From positions 62,001 to 126,000 of the forward strand of contig NZ_QMFA01000006.1 in the NCBI RefSeq assembly GCF_003285005.1: a stretch of 64,000 bases of DNA. Reading direction: 5' to 3'. The translations under genes and the position numbers were made by a program. Origin of the DNA: Paenibacillus sp. YN15. Its GTDB lineage: Bacteria > Bacillota > Bacilli > Paenibacillales > NBRC-103111. Position 1 is the first letter of the stretch. Each line of letters opens with the position of its first letter. A model generated the notes under the pieces. That model did no database searches, had not been told where the DNA came from, and saw only the letters and a list, made by a program, of their open reading frames with translations. Shown piece after piece: positions 24,831 through 33,472 of the stretch.

Positions 24831-26051
24831 ATGACCAGGCGCATTTTGATTAAAAAATCCGACTATTTTTCCATCTGTTTTTTAATTGCAGCTACCCTGC
24901 TTTTGGTTTTTTCTTCATCTGTTCCTGTCTATAGTCGGGAAGCGGCAGGCGCGGAAGCAGAGCTGCAGAAGGCCATGGGGCAGGATTATAATCTCCGGCC
25001 TGAGACGTACAAAAAGCTGTCCTTCTCGCCTGAGGCATGGAAGGTAGGGGATATTATTTCCGCCAAACCCTATGCAGTGGTAACGCAGAAATCGGATCAG
25101 GACGAGACGGCGATCCGGGTCTGGACCGGCCTGTTCTTCCGGGACAAGGATGATCTGACTGTAATCTGGGATGAAATGTGGGTGGACGCCAACGGCGCCG
25201 TAACCAATGCCCATGCGGAGATTGATGAATATCTGCCGGGTTATTTCCTGGCTGCCTCCCATAAGCTCTATCTCGTCCGGGAATTTTCAGGCAAAATGCC
25301 CTGGGTCATGATTCCTACGGATGCCGAGGCCAAGGCCGGCGGCTGGCAGCCTGTTCCCGGAGAGGGTCTTGTGAACTGCTATCATATCCAGTTTACGGAG
25401 TGGGAGCCCCAGGTTGCCGACAGCTCGCAAACCCGGATTGAAGAAACACAGGCAATGCCGGCTGCAGTTCCTCTTATCCAACCCTTTGCAAAGAATGAAG
25501 CTGTCCTTATTCCGGGTGATGTCGCCGGGCATTGGGCGGAGGAGTATATGGTGGACCTGCTGCAAAAAGAGATTGTGAACGGATATGAGGATCACACCAT
25601 CCGGCCCCAGCTTAGCGTCAGTCGCGCTGAATTTGTAACGCTGCTGGTACGGGGAGTAGGCAAGGGGAATCTGCAGACAGCAGCCAAGGGCTATCAGGAT
25701 GTGGAAAACCATTGGTCCGGCGCCTGGATCGGAGCGGCTCAGGCTGCGGGATTCCTGGACACCAAGCCCCAGGCCCCTTCCTTTCGGCCAGACGTTCCCA
25801 TTACCCGGATGGAGATGGTGGAACTTATTTCCAGGGCCTGCGACAAGTTTCATCTTCAGTCCACGCAGGAGGCATTGACGTTTACAGATACAGCCGAATT
25901 GTCCGCATCCAGGCAGACGAGCTTGACAAAAGCAGTTGGTGCGGGACTGATTGGAGGGTATCCCGATGGCACCTTCCGTTCTGAAGGCACACTGACGCGG
26001 GCTGAGGCATTCAAGGTATTATCCGGGTTGATTTCGCTATTGCAGCAATAA
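24831..26051 (+). CDS. secreted S-layer homology (SLH) domain protein of the pilus locus
   Basis: A 406-residue exported protein. A signal peptide or N-terminal anchor lies at residues 1-36 (hydrophobic core CFLIAATLLLVFSSSVPVYS). The middle domain to about residue 220 is not recognised. Three SLH domains close the protein: DVAGHWAEEYMVDLLQKEIV with NGYEDHTIRP (about 226-275), DVENHWSGAWIGAAQAAGFL (about 288-337) and a third ending GLIGGYPDGTFRSEGTLTRA (about 350-400). SLH domains bind pyruvylated secondary wall polymers. The gene follows pilT by one base, with AGGAGC upstream, so it is part of the pilus operon and may anchor or guide the fibre through the wall. Confidence 0.85.
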   Translation: MTRRILIKKSDYFSICFLIAATLLLVFSSSVPVYSREAAGAEAELQKAMGQDYNLRPETYKKLSFSPEAWKVGDIISAKPYAVVTQKSDQDETAIRVWTGLFFRDKDDLTVIWDEMWVDANGAVTNAHAEIDEYLPGYFLAASHKLYLVREFSGKMPWVMIPTDAEAKAGGWQPVPGEGLVNCYHIQFTEWEPQVADSSQTRIEETQAMPAAVPLIQPFAKNEAVLIPGDVAGHWAEEYMVDLLQKEIVNGYEDHTIRPQLSVSRAEFVTLLVRGVGKGNLQTAAKGYQDVENHWSGAWIGAAQAAGFLDTKPQAPSFRPDVPITRMEMVELISRACDKFHLQSTQEALTFTDTAELSASRQTSLTKAVGAGLIGGYPDGTFRSEGTLTRAEAFKVLSGLISLLQQ

Positions 26052-26065
26052 GGAGGAGAAAGCAA

Positions 26066-28579
26066 ATGAATGGACGCTTCAAAAAAATCCGTACATGGGC
26101 GGTACTGGCGCTGGCTGTTTTGCTGGTTGTACAGGTACTGGCGATTGCCCCGCCCGCAAGTGCCGCGGCGGCGGCGGACTGCCTGACCATGAGTGGGGTA
26201 GGTTCTGTTCCGGTGACGGATGTGGATATCGACCAGGAGTTTGAAATTGAATACACCTTGACTCCGAGCGGGGACTACTCAGTGGTGGAGCAGCGGGAGG
26301 CGGTGGATATTGCGCTGGTGCTGGACGTATCCGGAAGTATGCTCTACGGTCTTGACGGAAAGACCAATGCCAAAGCCCCCAACCGCCGCGTTGACGCCCT
26401 TCGGACGGCAACGAATGGGCTGATCGCGAAATTCAAGGAAACGAACCTGGACAACGTGGGGCTGATCCAATTTTCCACGAAAGCCAGCAAGGTGACTCTG
26501 CAAGGTGCGGATACCCGGGGGTTAACGAAGAATTATACGGATTTGCAAAACAAAATCAATGCGCTGAACCCCAGCGGCTCCACTAATATCGACGATGCGC
26601 TGCGCAAGGCAAAGGATATGCTGACAGGGAGTACGCGGAAGAAATATGTGATCCTCCTTACGGACGGCGCCGCCAACATGTATGGCACCAACGGCACCAG
26701 CGCCCCCAACAGCAGCCTTAATCCTACATCCAAGGCCAGAACCGAAGCGTTAGCAAGAGCCAATGAATTAAAGACGCAGAATATTACCGCCTATACCATT
26801 GGTTTGATGACCCCCGATGCCATCGCCAATATCAATAATCCCGATGCAGCCAACAAAGGCGAAATGGATGTTTACCTGATGGATCAGATTGCCTCCAGAA
26901 CGGGAGGAGCGTTCTATACTGCATCAAACTCCGCAAGTCTGGCAGAGGTATTCAAATCCATCGTCAATGTCATTACGAATACAACATTAAGGAACATTAC
27001 GCTTAAGCAGCCTTTGCCGGCGGGGTTCGATTTGGCGGATTCCGAATTAACCAATCCCAATGTGAAAAAAGAGGAGGGTTATCTGATCCTGAACTTTGAG
27101 GATATCCCGTATCCTTTTACCCAAAGCACTTACGCCAAGAAGGTCAAGCTCAAAGCCACATCGGCTGTGGATGGGGAGACACATCCCCTGTCTGATGCGA
27201 CCGTTTCGTATGTCAATGCCTGCAGCAACAAGGAAAGCTTCTCCATCAATCTGGATTCCACCATCCGTATTCTGGGTGTTACCGCGATTGATATGTACGG
27301 CAACAAATATTACGGGAACTACCGTGGAGAGCTGACCCGCAAGCGGGCTGACAACAGCAGCCTGCAATGGACGTACACAGATCCCACGAACCGGAGAATT
27401 GCCGCTATCGATTTTGTCAAGCCGGATGGAACGCCGGATAACGGGGCAGACAAGAATCATGCCCGAGTTAAACTGACATTCGAGTCAGGAGAACCGACGA
27501 TACTGGATTTGGCGCCTGCCGCTCCAGGTATTCAGATGGTAGATATTAATGGCAATACGTTAACCGAGGCCGCATGGGCCACAGATACTATTCGCTTAAA
27601 GGTGGATGCCGCCTCCGTCTCTGGGCTTAGCGCGGTCAAAGGCCGCATTGTTTATACCGATGAAGGCAAAGCGGATTTCGAGACCGGGTTTATCAAGGAG
27701 TATCAGTATACCCTGGATGACGGAAAAACGTGGCAGCCTATGCCTTACAGTAACGGAGAGTACAGTGTAGCCTTGTCCGCTGAGGGGGTATATACGGCAA
27801 AGGTTCGCGCAGTAAATGAGACCATCAGCCTGAATTTTAACTTGCCCGTCTATTCCAAAGAAGCAATCGCCTCAGCAAAAATGGACAACACGAAGCCGAC
27901 GGGGGAGGGTACAGTCAAGATCGTTATTAATGACGACGGGGTTCAGAATGACGCCAAGATCGCGATTGTCGGTTCTGACAGCTTAAGCAAGGTAACCAAG
28001 ATTGAAGTTTGGCTGGATGATCGCAGTTCCGTAGCGAAAGAAGTGGAGGGAGATTCCGTTGAGTTCCTGCTCAGCTCAATCGATGGCTACGGAGAAGCGA
28101 GCTCCAGATATGGCTGGCACCAAATAAAAGTAAGAATTGCGAATGAAGCCGGTCTGTCCGAAACCTATGACTTCGGCCAGTTAATTCCGGACTTCAAGAT
28201 CAATCCGGGTCCCCAAGTTGCCATCGGGTTAGTGGATCAAAAGGGCGAGACTTATATTTCCACAATCAAAAAAGAGGATGGCGATATTCCGAATTGGGCA
28301 GACAAACCCATTAAGGTGACAGTTTCAGTTGACGCTCCTGTAAAGGCCCGATACGGGAATCCGGCTGTTACGATAGCGGAATCCGAGTATGCCATTAGTC
28401 TCGTGAATGAGGACACCTATGCCTGGAAAAAGCTTAGCTCCGGCTCCTTCTATGTTACTCCGGGAGGCACTGAGAAGGGAACCTTCAAGGTACACTTCAG
28501 GTTTAAGGATACAGACGGTGTCGAAGTGCAGCCTTCGTCTGATGAGGTGAACATTGATTACAACCAAAACCGCTATTAG
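26066..28579 (+). CDS. secreted von Willebrand factor A protein, candidate pilus tip adhesin
   Basis: An 837-residue exported protein with a signal peptide (hydrophobic core WAVLALAVLLVVQVLAIA, AxA site near 34). A vWA domain (about 80-310) has a complete MIDAS: DVSGS at 87-91, Thr173 in GSTNIDDAL and Asp200 in LLTDGAA. A beta-rich C-terminal half includes an OmpL47/Ig-like repeat (EYQYTLDDGKTWQPM). There are two cysteines, one near residue 39 and one near 385, that could form a disulphide. No class III signal, sortase motif or SLH is present. The gene lies directly upstream of three minor pilins and overlaps the first by 26 bases. This arrangement recalls PilY1, a tip adhesin primed by minor pilins; the function is inferred. 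Confidence 0.82.
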   Translation: MNGRFKKIRTWAVLALAVLLVVQVLAIAPPASAAAAADCLTMSGVGSVPVTDVDIDQEFEIEYTLTPSGDYSVVEQREAVDIALVLDVSGSMLYGLDGKTNAKAPNRRVDALRTATNGLIAKFKETNLDNVGLIQFSTKASKVTLQGADTRGLTKNYTDLQNKINALNPSGSTNIDDALRKAKDMLTGSTRKKYVILLTDGAANMYGTNGTSAPNSSLNPTSKARTEALARANELKTQNITAYTIGLMTPDAIANINNPDAANKGEMDVYLMDQIASRTGGAFYTASNSASLAEVFKSIVNVITNTTLRNITLKQPLPAGFDLADSELTNPNVKKEEGYLILNFEDIPYPFTQSTYAKKVKLKATSAVDGETHPLSDATVSYVNACSNKESFSINLDSTIRILGVTAIDMYGNKYYGNYRGELTRKRADNSSLQWTYTDPTNRRIAAIDFVKPDGTPDNGADKNHARVKLTFESGEPTILDLAPAAPGIQMVDINGNTLTEAAWATDTIRLKVDAASVSGLSAVKGRIVYTDEGKADFETGFIKEYQYTLDDGKTWQPMPYSNGEYSVALSAEGVYTAKVRAVNETISLNFNLPVYSKEAIASAKMDNTKPTGEGTVKIVINDDGVQNDAKIAIVGSDSLSKVTKIEVWLDDRSSVAKEVEGDSVEFLLSSIDGYGEASSRYGWHQIKVRIANEAGLSETYDFGQLIPDFKINPGPQVAIGLVDQKGETYISTIKKEDGDIPNWADKPIKVTVSVDAPVKARYGNPAVTIAESEYAISLVNEDTYAWKKLSSGSFYVTPGGTEKGTFKVHFRFKDTDGVEVQPSSDEVNIDYNQNRY

Positions 28580-29102
28580 CCGGAATCCACAACGCCGGAA
28601 ATGGCTTGGTGATGAGCGCGGGATTTCCCTGGTGGAAATCCTCGCTGCCGTTACCATCATGTCCATCATCAGTGTAACCCTGATTGGATATTTTGTTTCG
28701 GCGATGAACAAGTCAAGTGAGCAGAACAAACGCATTATCGCGGCCAATCTGGCCCGGCAGAAGGCAGCTGAGATCCGGGAGGAATACAGGATGGACAGCG
28801 TCAAATACCAATTGCTTCAGGATTCTTTTACACCGTTAACCCACATGCTGGAGTTTAATCAAACCAACGACGATCAGTTGGTGGATCTTGAGGGAATGGA
28901 AATTAACGGGACCCGCTACCATTTCGAGGTGCAGGTGGATAATGATAATTCCAGAAGATCCGAAATGGCCAGTGTGACTGCTGCGGCAGATCGTGTGGAC
29001 ACATATGTGCTGAATATGCGTATCTCTGTATATTGGGGGACTGATGCTTCCAATGAAGCCCAAAAAACGAGCATGGAGTCCTATATCGTCAGAGGGTGGT
29101 AA
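28554..29102 (+). CDS. minor prepilin, PilV-like
   Basis: A 182-residue prepilin with the cleavage site DERG-ISLVEILAAVTIMS: Gly-1, Glu at mature position 5, and a hydrophobic helix. It is followed by a polar beta-rich domain. The start is TTG 28554, supported by GAGGTG five bases upstream, inside the end of the vWA gene; the overlap suggests coupled translation. Named PilV-like because of its place before the W- and X-like pilins and the R-x-x-A-x-x-L-A-R-Q-K-A-A-E pattern after the helix. Confidence 0.82.
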   Translation: MITTKTAISRNPQRRKWLGDERGISLVEILAAVTIMSIISVTLIGYFVSAMNKSSEQNKRIIAANLARQKAAEIREEYRMDSVKYQLLQDSFTPLTHMLEFNQTNDDQLVDLEGMEINGTRYHFEVQVDNDNSRRSEMASVTAAADRVDTYVLNMRISVYWGTDASNEAQKTSMESYIVRGW

Positions 29103-29106
29103 GCCG

Positions 29107-29700
29107 GTGAGGAGCAAATCTATACGGCCGGTGCATCACCTCCGGAAGAAGCTGGCGGACCAGAAAGGGCTATCGCTTCTGGAGTTGCTGACGGCCTTGT
29201 TAATTACAACGATGGTATCCACCATTTTGTATTGTTTTTTGCTCATGGGAGTATCCATGTACAAGCGGATCATGGTGGAGACCCAGATGAGAAATCAGGG
29301 GGATGCGCTGTACCGTCAAATCATAACCGAATTAAAGGATGCCGTGTATGTGGAGCAACGCTCTGCAGGCGGCGCGGTGCCCGCAGACACTTCAATCCGG
29401 TACGTGAAACGTGCCCAGTCCGCTGAGGACTATATCGACGACTATGTTATGACTCTGGAAGCAGGGGAGGAAGACGGCGCGATTCGCGTCTATGAAAGCA
29501 AGGATCTGCATAAACCGATCAAGGAGTTAAAAATGACTCCCGATTTTACCATCAGCGAAGGAAGCCTGGCTGCCATCGGCAAAAACCGCGTGGCGGTAAA
29601 CTTAACCTATACGCGGAGCGGGAATGAGGCTGGCTATGTGAAAGCGGATCGAACGAAATTGAATATTAATTCACAGATTACCCTGTTCAGGTTCAATTAA
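29107..29700 (+). CDS. minor prepilin, PilW-like
   Basis: A prepilin of about 197 residues with the site DQKG-LSLLELLTALLITT: Glu at mature position 5 and a long hydrophobic helix, then MRNQGDALYRQIITELKDAV, typical of the PilW/GspJ region after the helix. GTG 29107 is chosen because GAGGGTGG lies 8 bases upstream and the gene then begins just after the previous stop; an ATG at 29053 inside the previous gene is the alternative. Confidence 0.8.
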   Translation: MRSKSIRPVHHLRKKLADQKGLSLLELLTALLITTMVSTILYCFLLMGVSMYKRIMVETQMRNQGDALYRQIITELKDAVYVEQRSAGGAVPADTSIRYVKRAQSAEDYIDDYVMTLEAGEEDGAIRVYESKDLHKPIKELKMTPDFTISEGSLAAIGKNRVAVNLTYTRSGNEAGYVKADRTKLNINSQITLFRFN

Positions 29701-29718
29701 GGGCAAGGAGGACATGCA

Positions 29719-31482
29719 TTGAAAGAACAAGCTGGGGCAAGCCGGAAGGTGTTGGCCTCGGAGAGAGGCGCGGCCTTGCTGATCTCCCTCCTGGCGGTGG
29801 TGATGATGACCATTTTGGGATTGGTTCTTCTGGAGGTTCTGAGAGGGGGATTAACTCAGGCAGCTTCATCCGAAGCAAGAATTCAGGCGGAGGCGCTGGC
29901 CCAGAAAGGGCTGGACGATTCTCTTGCGCTCATCCGGCACGCTGTGGATCAAGGAAACCTGTTCTCTCCTGATTACCGAAGCAAAATTAATGCCGTTCAC
30001 AATGCTTTGGGAGAGTATTTGCCCTCTCCTGCTCCCTCTCCCGGAACGGGCACGGTGATGGGATTTTTGGAGGATAGCGAGACCAAGGCAGCAAGGGGAA
30101 GCTATTCCATCCGTGTAATTGAAGCAGAGAACAAAGTGGTGCTCCCCCTTGCAGGGGTCATAACCTCTCCGGATTCGCCTTACGTATACAAAATGGTCAT
30201 CGAATCCACAGGAAATTCAGGGACTCAGCAGAATGTTTCCGCTGTGAAGAAAATGACCGTTTACGTCAGCACCATCAATCCCGTTTTCCGTTACCCGGTT
30301 TCATCATCAGGCAATATGGAGTTGAATGGAGCGCCTGCCATTGTAGGAGATGTATTCGTCAACGCAGGACTGAGCGTCTCTTCAACGGCGAATTACAAGA
30401 CCAATAGAGACCGGAAAACAGCTTCTGATTATCCTTCATTAAAAGGATTTGTGAAGGTAATCGGCGGTTCATTTAAGTATATGATGGACGGCATCGCCAA
30501 AACTGAGTTTGAGAATGGCTTTTTTTCCAGGCATATTCCGTTTGAGGATCTGTCCTTGCAGCCTGCCGTGGAGGTGGATGTACAGCATATTGTCGAAGCC
30601 AAAACCTCTGCCGACTCCGGCAGCGCCTTCTCTGTGCGGGGAGCCATGCCTTTTGGGCAGCCGGTTTCCGCTTCCGGAATGGAGGATTATCAGCTAAAGA
30701 ACCACACTGTCGACAAGAGTCTGAAGATGGAGGACCGCTGGGCAACACTTAACGAAAAATTTGAGCTGGCTCCAAGCGATTCCGACCTTGGCGGTATCTG
30801 GATTCATAATGGCGGGCTTTATCTGGAAAAAAATGCGGAGTTGGTGATCAAAAAGGGCTCCCTGTACATCGCCAATGATGATCCCTACATGGTTGCCGCC
30901 CATCTTGGGGGAAAGCTTGAGCTGGAAGCAGGGGAATATGCCGCCATCCGGGGCAACGTTACGTTATACGACGACTTCAAGCTGATTCGAGGGGTGATGT
31001 ATATTGACGGGGATTTGAGGATTATCGGCAATGTCAGTCTGAACGGAACCCTCTATGTAAACGGCAATGTGGAGATGAAGGAAATGACCTCGGTCAACAG
31101 CACGGGAGCGCTGATTGTTGCTGCACAGGGGAAGATCATCATGGGGGATAATACTTCCGACCAGGAAATACGCAGCTTTCTGTATTCGAATAGTGATATG
31201 GAATTATATGGAGTAAAATCCAAATTAGACATACGCGGCGGCATACATGGCAATGCAGTTAAATTGAATGCGGTCCGGGGGGAAGTGAAAACAGCGGCAA
31301 TCGAGCCGGGGGAGCCTCCGGAATTTACATTCCAGCCGGAGGCAGAGCAGAAGGCTCTGGACCCTTCCGCATCCAGGCTCCGCATTGAGTATGACAGCTT
31401 GCTCTATGATGATCCTCCTCCAGGCATTCCCACTGTTCATAATGTGAATGTGTACGTAAGCCAAATCCAGAATGTGAACTGA
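29719..31482 (+). CDS. large minor prepilin, PilX/GspK-like, with a beta-helix domain
   Basis: A 587-residue protein starting at TTG 29719, with AAGGAGG seven bases upstream. The N-terminus SERG-AALLISLLAVVMMTILG is a prepilin signal in which mature position 5 is Ile instead of Glu, as in GspK and PilX-type tip pilins. The region from about 340 to 510 is made of short hydrophobic repeats (GVMYIDGDLRIIGNVSLNGT, LYVNGNVEMKEM) that look like a right-handed beta-helix, similar to bactofilin or DUF7305-type domains. It is far larger than usual PilX proteins (about 150-200 residues) and may display a rigid domain at the pilus tip next to the vWA protein. Confidence 0.75.
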   Translation: MKEQAGASRKVLASERGAALLISLLAVVMMTILGLVLLEVLRGGLTQAASSEARIQAEALAQKGLDDSLALIRHAVDQGNLFSPDYRSKINAVHNALGEYLPSPAPSPGTGTVMGFLEDSETKAARGSYSIRVIEAENKVVLPLAGVITSPDSPYVYKMVIESTGNSGTQQNVSAVKKMTVYVSTINPVFRYPVSSSGNMELNGAPAIVGDVFVNAGLSVSSTANYKTNRDRKTASDYPSLKGFVKVIGGSFKYMMDGIAKTEFENGFFSRHIPFEDLSLQPAVEVDVQHIVEAKTSADSGSAFSVRGAMPFGQPVSASGMEDYQLKNHTVDKSLKMEDRWATLNEKFELAPSDSDLGGIWIHNGGLYLEKNAELVIKKGSLYIANDDPYMVAAHLGGKLELEAGEYAAIRGNVTLYDDFKLIRGVMYIDGDLRIIGNVSLNGTLYVNGNVEMKEMTSVNSTGALIVAAQGKIIMGDNTSDQEIRSFLYSNSDMELYGVKSKLDIRGGIHGNAVKLNAVRGEVKTAAIEPGEPPEFTFQPEAEQKALDPSASRLRIEYDSLLYDDPPPGIPTVHNVNVYVSQIQNVN

Positions 31483-31502
31483 TGACAAAGGAGGGAATCG
31501 AG

Positions 31503-32639
31503 ATGTCTCACACAATACTGGTTGTTGACGATACCAAATTCATGCGGAAGATGCTGACGGATATGCTGAAGCAATTTGGTTATCAGGTCGTGGGGGAGGC
31601 GGATAACGGCAGGCAGGCGGTCCAGAAGTTCAAAGAGCTGAGGCCTGATGTGGTCATGATGGATATCACCATGCCGGAGATGGATGGAATCGAGGCCATG
31701 CGGGAAATCCGGCGGATTGATCCCGCTTCGATTGTTCTGATTTGCTCGGCCATGAGCCAGCAGGATCTGATTTCAGATGCCTTGAAGGCCGGAGCCAACG
31801 GCTACGTGATGAAACCCTTCAAGCCCAACCGGGTTAACGAGGTGATCCGCAAGAATGTAACTCCGAAGATTCAAGTGGTCAAGCCCGCTGCTGTAGCAGA
31901 AGCAGTGATAAGAGAACCGGAGCAGGCTCCGGAGGAGGAAGCAGAACAGCCCGGGGAGCAGGCTTTGCAGGAGCCGGAAATCATGGCAGAGGAAATTCCC
32001 GTCGAAGCGGCAGAACCGCCTGAGGAACCGCCTGAGGAACAGCCTGCAGAACAGCCTGCAGAACAGCTTGCAGAGCAGTCTGCAGAGCAACCTGCGGAGG
32101 AGCCTCTGGCTGCTTTGGCTGATGCCGGGCCGCCGGCAGAGGAGGAAACGCCTTTAGAGGAAAGCGAAATGGAGGAAGTCATTCTCCCGGCAGCAGCAGA
32201 ACCGGCTCCCGATGAAGAGGTGTGGAGCCTGGACGATCTCAATGAGCTTAGTCTGATTATGGACGATCTGGAAGAGAGTGAAATCAGCAGCTTATCTGAA
32301 TTTGTCAACACGGGCGCGCCTGCCGGGATCAAGGAGTCCAAGCAAGAAGATATGTCGCATAAAATTATTCCGATCATCAGAGGAGGAACAAACGTGAAAA
32401 AATTTACCAGCAGCTATATGTGCAATTGGTCAGAGGATATAAATGGAGGGGTCCTGTCCTATTTGGTTATATGCACGGAGAGTGAAAACCGTGTCTGCCT
32501 GGAGGTTACGAATGAAAACCAAGAGAAGCAAAAAGTAGAGGTTTCTCTGGAAGGCTTCAAACAACTGATGTCCTGGATGGAGGACAAGCTGTCCACAGGC
32601 TCCAATGTGCGGGATTTGTCGAGAAAGTCCGAGATGTAA
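31503..32639 (+). CDS. CheY-like response regulator fused to an unknown C-terminal domain
   Basis: A 378-residue protein. Residues 1-125 form a receiver domain: acidic pair Asp9-Asp10, phosphoacceptor Asp54 in VVMMDITMPEMDG, Ser/Thr in ICSAMS and Lys in VMKPF. It is very similar to the flagellar CheY further downstream. An acidic Glu/Pro/Ala/Gln linker (about 130-290) contains seven 4-residue repeats. The last 81 residues form a compact domain that I do not recognise (VKKFTSSYMCNW to SRKSEM). AAAGGAGGG supports ATG 31503. An in-frame internal start at 32394 has an excellent ribosome binding site, so the C-terminal domain may also be made alone. Probably a signalling output for the pilus machine. 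Confidence 0.8.
   Translation: MSHTILVVDDTKFMRKMLTDMLKQFGYQVVGEADNGRQAVQKFKELRPDVVMMDITMPEMDGIEAMREIRRIDPASIVLICSAMSQQDLISDALKAGANGYVMKPFKPNRVNEVIRKNVTPKIQVVKPAAVAEAVIREPEQAPEEEAEQPGEQALQEPEIMAEEIPVEAAEPPEEPPEEQPAEQPAEQLAEQSAEQPAEEPLAALADAGPPAEEETPLEESEMEEVILPAAAEPAPDEEVWSLDDLNELSLIMDDLEESEISSLSEFVNTGAPAGIKESKQEDMSHKIIPIIRGGTNVKKFTSSYMCNWSEDINGGVLSYLVICTESENRVCLEVTNENQEKQKVEVSLEGFKQLMSWMEDKLSTGSNVRDLSRKSEM
32019..32102 (+). repeat. seven tandem 12-bp units in the linker of the response regulator gene
   Basis: The units begin with variants of CCTGAGGAACAG or CCTGCAGAACAG and encode seven copies of P-E/A-E-P/Q. Two central units are identical. Unit number could vary between strains without changing the frame. 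Confidence 0.7.
32379..32396 (+). promoter_or_regulatory. internal ribosome binding site and GTG start
   Basis: AGAGGAGG (32379-32386) lies seven bases before GTG 32394, in frame with the response regulator. Translation from here would give an 81-residue protein identical to the C-terminal domain (32394-32639). Confidence 0.6.
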
Positions 32640-32650
32640 AGGGGTGTGTC

Positions 32651-33433
32651 ATGATTGACGTGGTTCAATTGTCGCATATTGTCTTATTATTTTTTGCCGG
32701 AACATTGATCGGATCATTCTGCAATGTAGTCGGAATCCGGATTCCTGCGGGCAAATCCATTGTAATGCCGCGGTCCTCCTGCATGAGCTGCGGCACCCAG
32801 CTTCATTATACAGAGCTCATTCCGGTGCTGGGATGGCTTTTGAACAGAGGAAGATGCCGCTACTGCAAGCAGCCTGTCTCCGGAATCTATCTGTTCGGCG
32901 AATTGGCCGGGGGTTTTTTGTTTGCGCTTCTGCCTTACCTGATAGCTGAACCAAGAGAGCTGATTCTGGCATACCCTATGGCCGCGCTGCTGATTGCATT
33001 AACGGTTGCGGATTTGAAGCACAGGCTGATCCCCAACAAGCTCATGTATCCGGCGCTGATTTTCTTTTTTCTGCTGCGGCTCTTGATCCATCCGCTGCCT
33101 TACTATTCTTATGGGTTGGGTTTTGTGCTGGGGGGCGGGAGCCTGCTTGCGGTTTCATGGTTCTTTGCCCTCCGCGGCAAGGACGGAATGGGGGGAGGGG
33201 ATATCAAGCTCATGGCTCTGATGGGGATGATTATGGGCGCGAAGCTTGTGTTCATTTGCCTCCTTGTATCCGCATTGCTGGGCTCTGTGACGGGAAGTCT
33301 GCTTATTCTGGCCGGAAAGCTGGAGAAGGAGAATGCTTATCTGCCCTATGGCCCTTTCATCGCCGCAGGCGGACTATGCGCCTTATTCTTTGGAGACCCG
33401 CTGGCCTCTTGGTATATGGGCTTGTTTCATTAA
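32651..33433 (+). CDS. pilD: prepilin peptidase PilD
   Basis: Aspartic membrane protease that cleaves and methylates prepilins. It has 260 residues with about seven transmembrane segments. The two catalytic aspartates are in VADLKHRLIPN and GMGGGDIKL. The N-terminal cytoplasmic loop has the zinc-binding pairs CMSCG and CRYCK with the typical HYTELIPVLGWL between them. GGGGTG lies upstream of the ATG. Likely substrates in this locus are PilA and the three minor pilins. Confidence 0.95.
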   Translation: MIDVVQLSHIVLLFFAGTLIGSFCNVVGIRIPAGKSIVMPRSSCMSCGTQLHYTELIPVLGWLLNRGRCRYCKQPVSGIYLFGELAGGFLFALLPYLIAEPRELILAYPMAALLIALTVADLKHRLIPNKLMYPALIFFFLLRLLIHPLPYYSYGLGFVLGGGSLLAVSWFFALRGKDGMGGGDIKLMALMGMIMGAKLVFICLLVSALLGSVTGSLLILAGKLEKENAYLPYGPFIAAGGLCALFFGDPLASWYMGLFH

Positions 33434-33472
33434 ACAAAAAACAAAGGGCTTATTACGCTTCGGGAGGAACTT

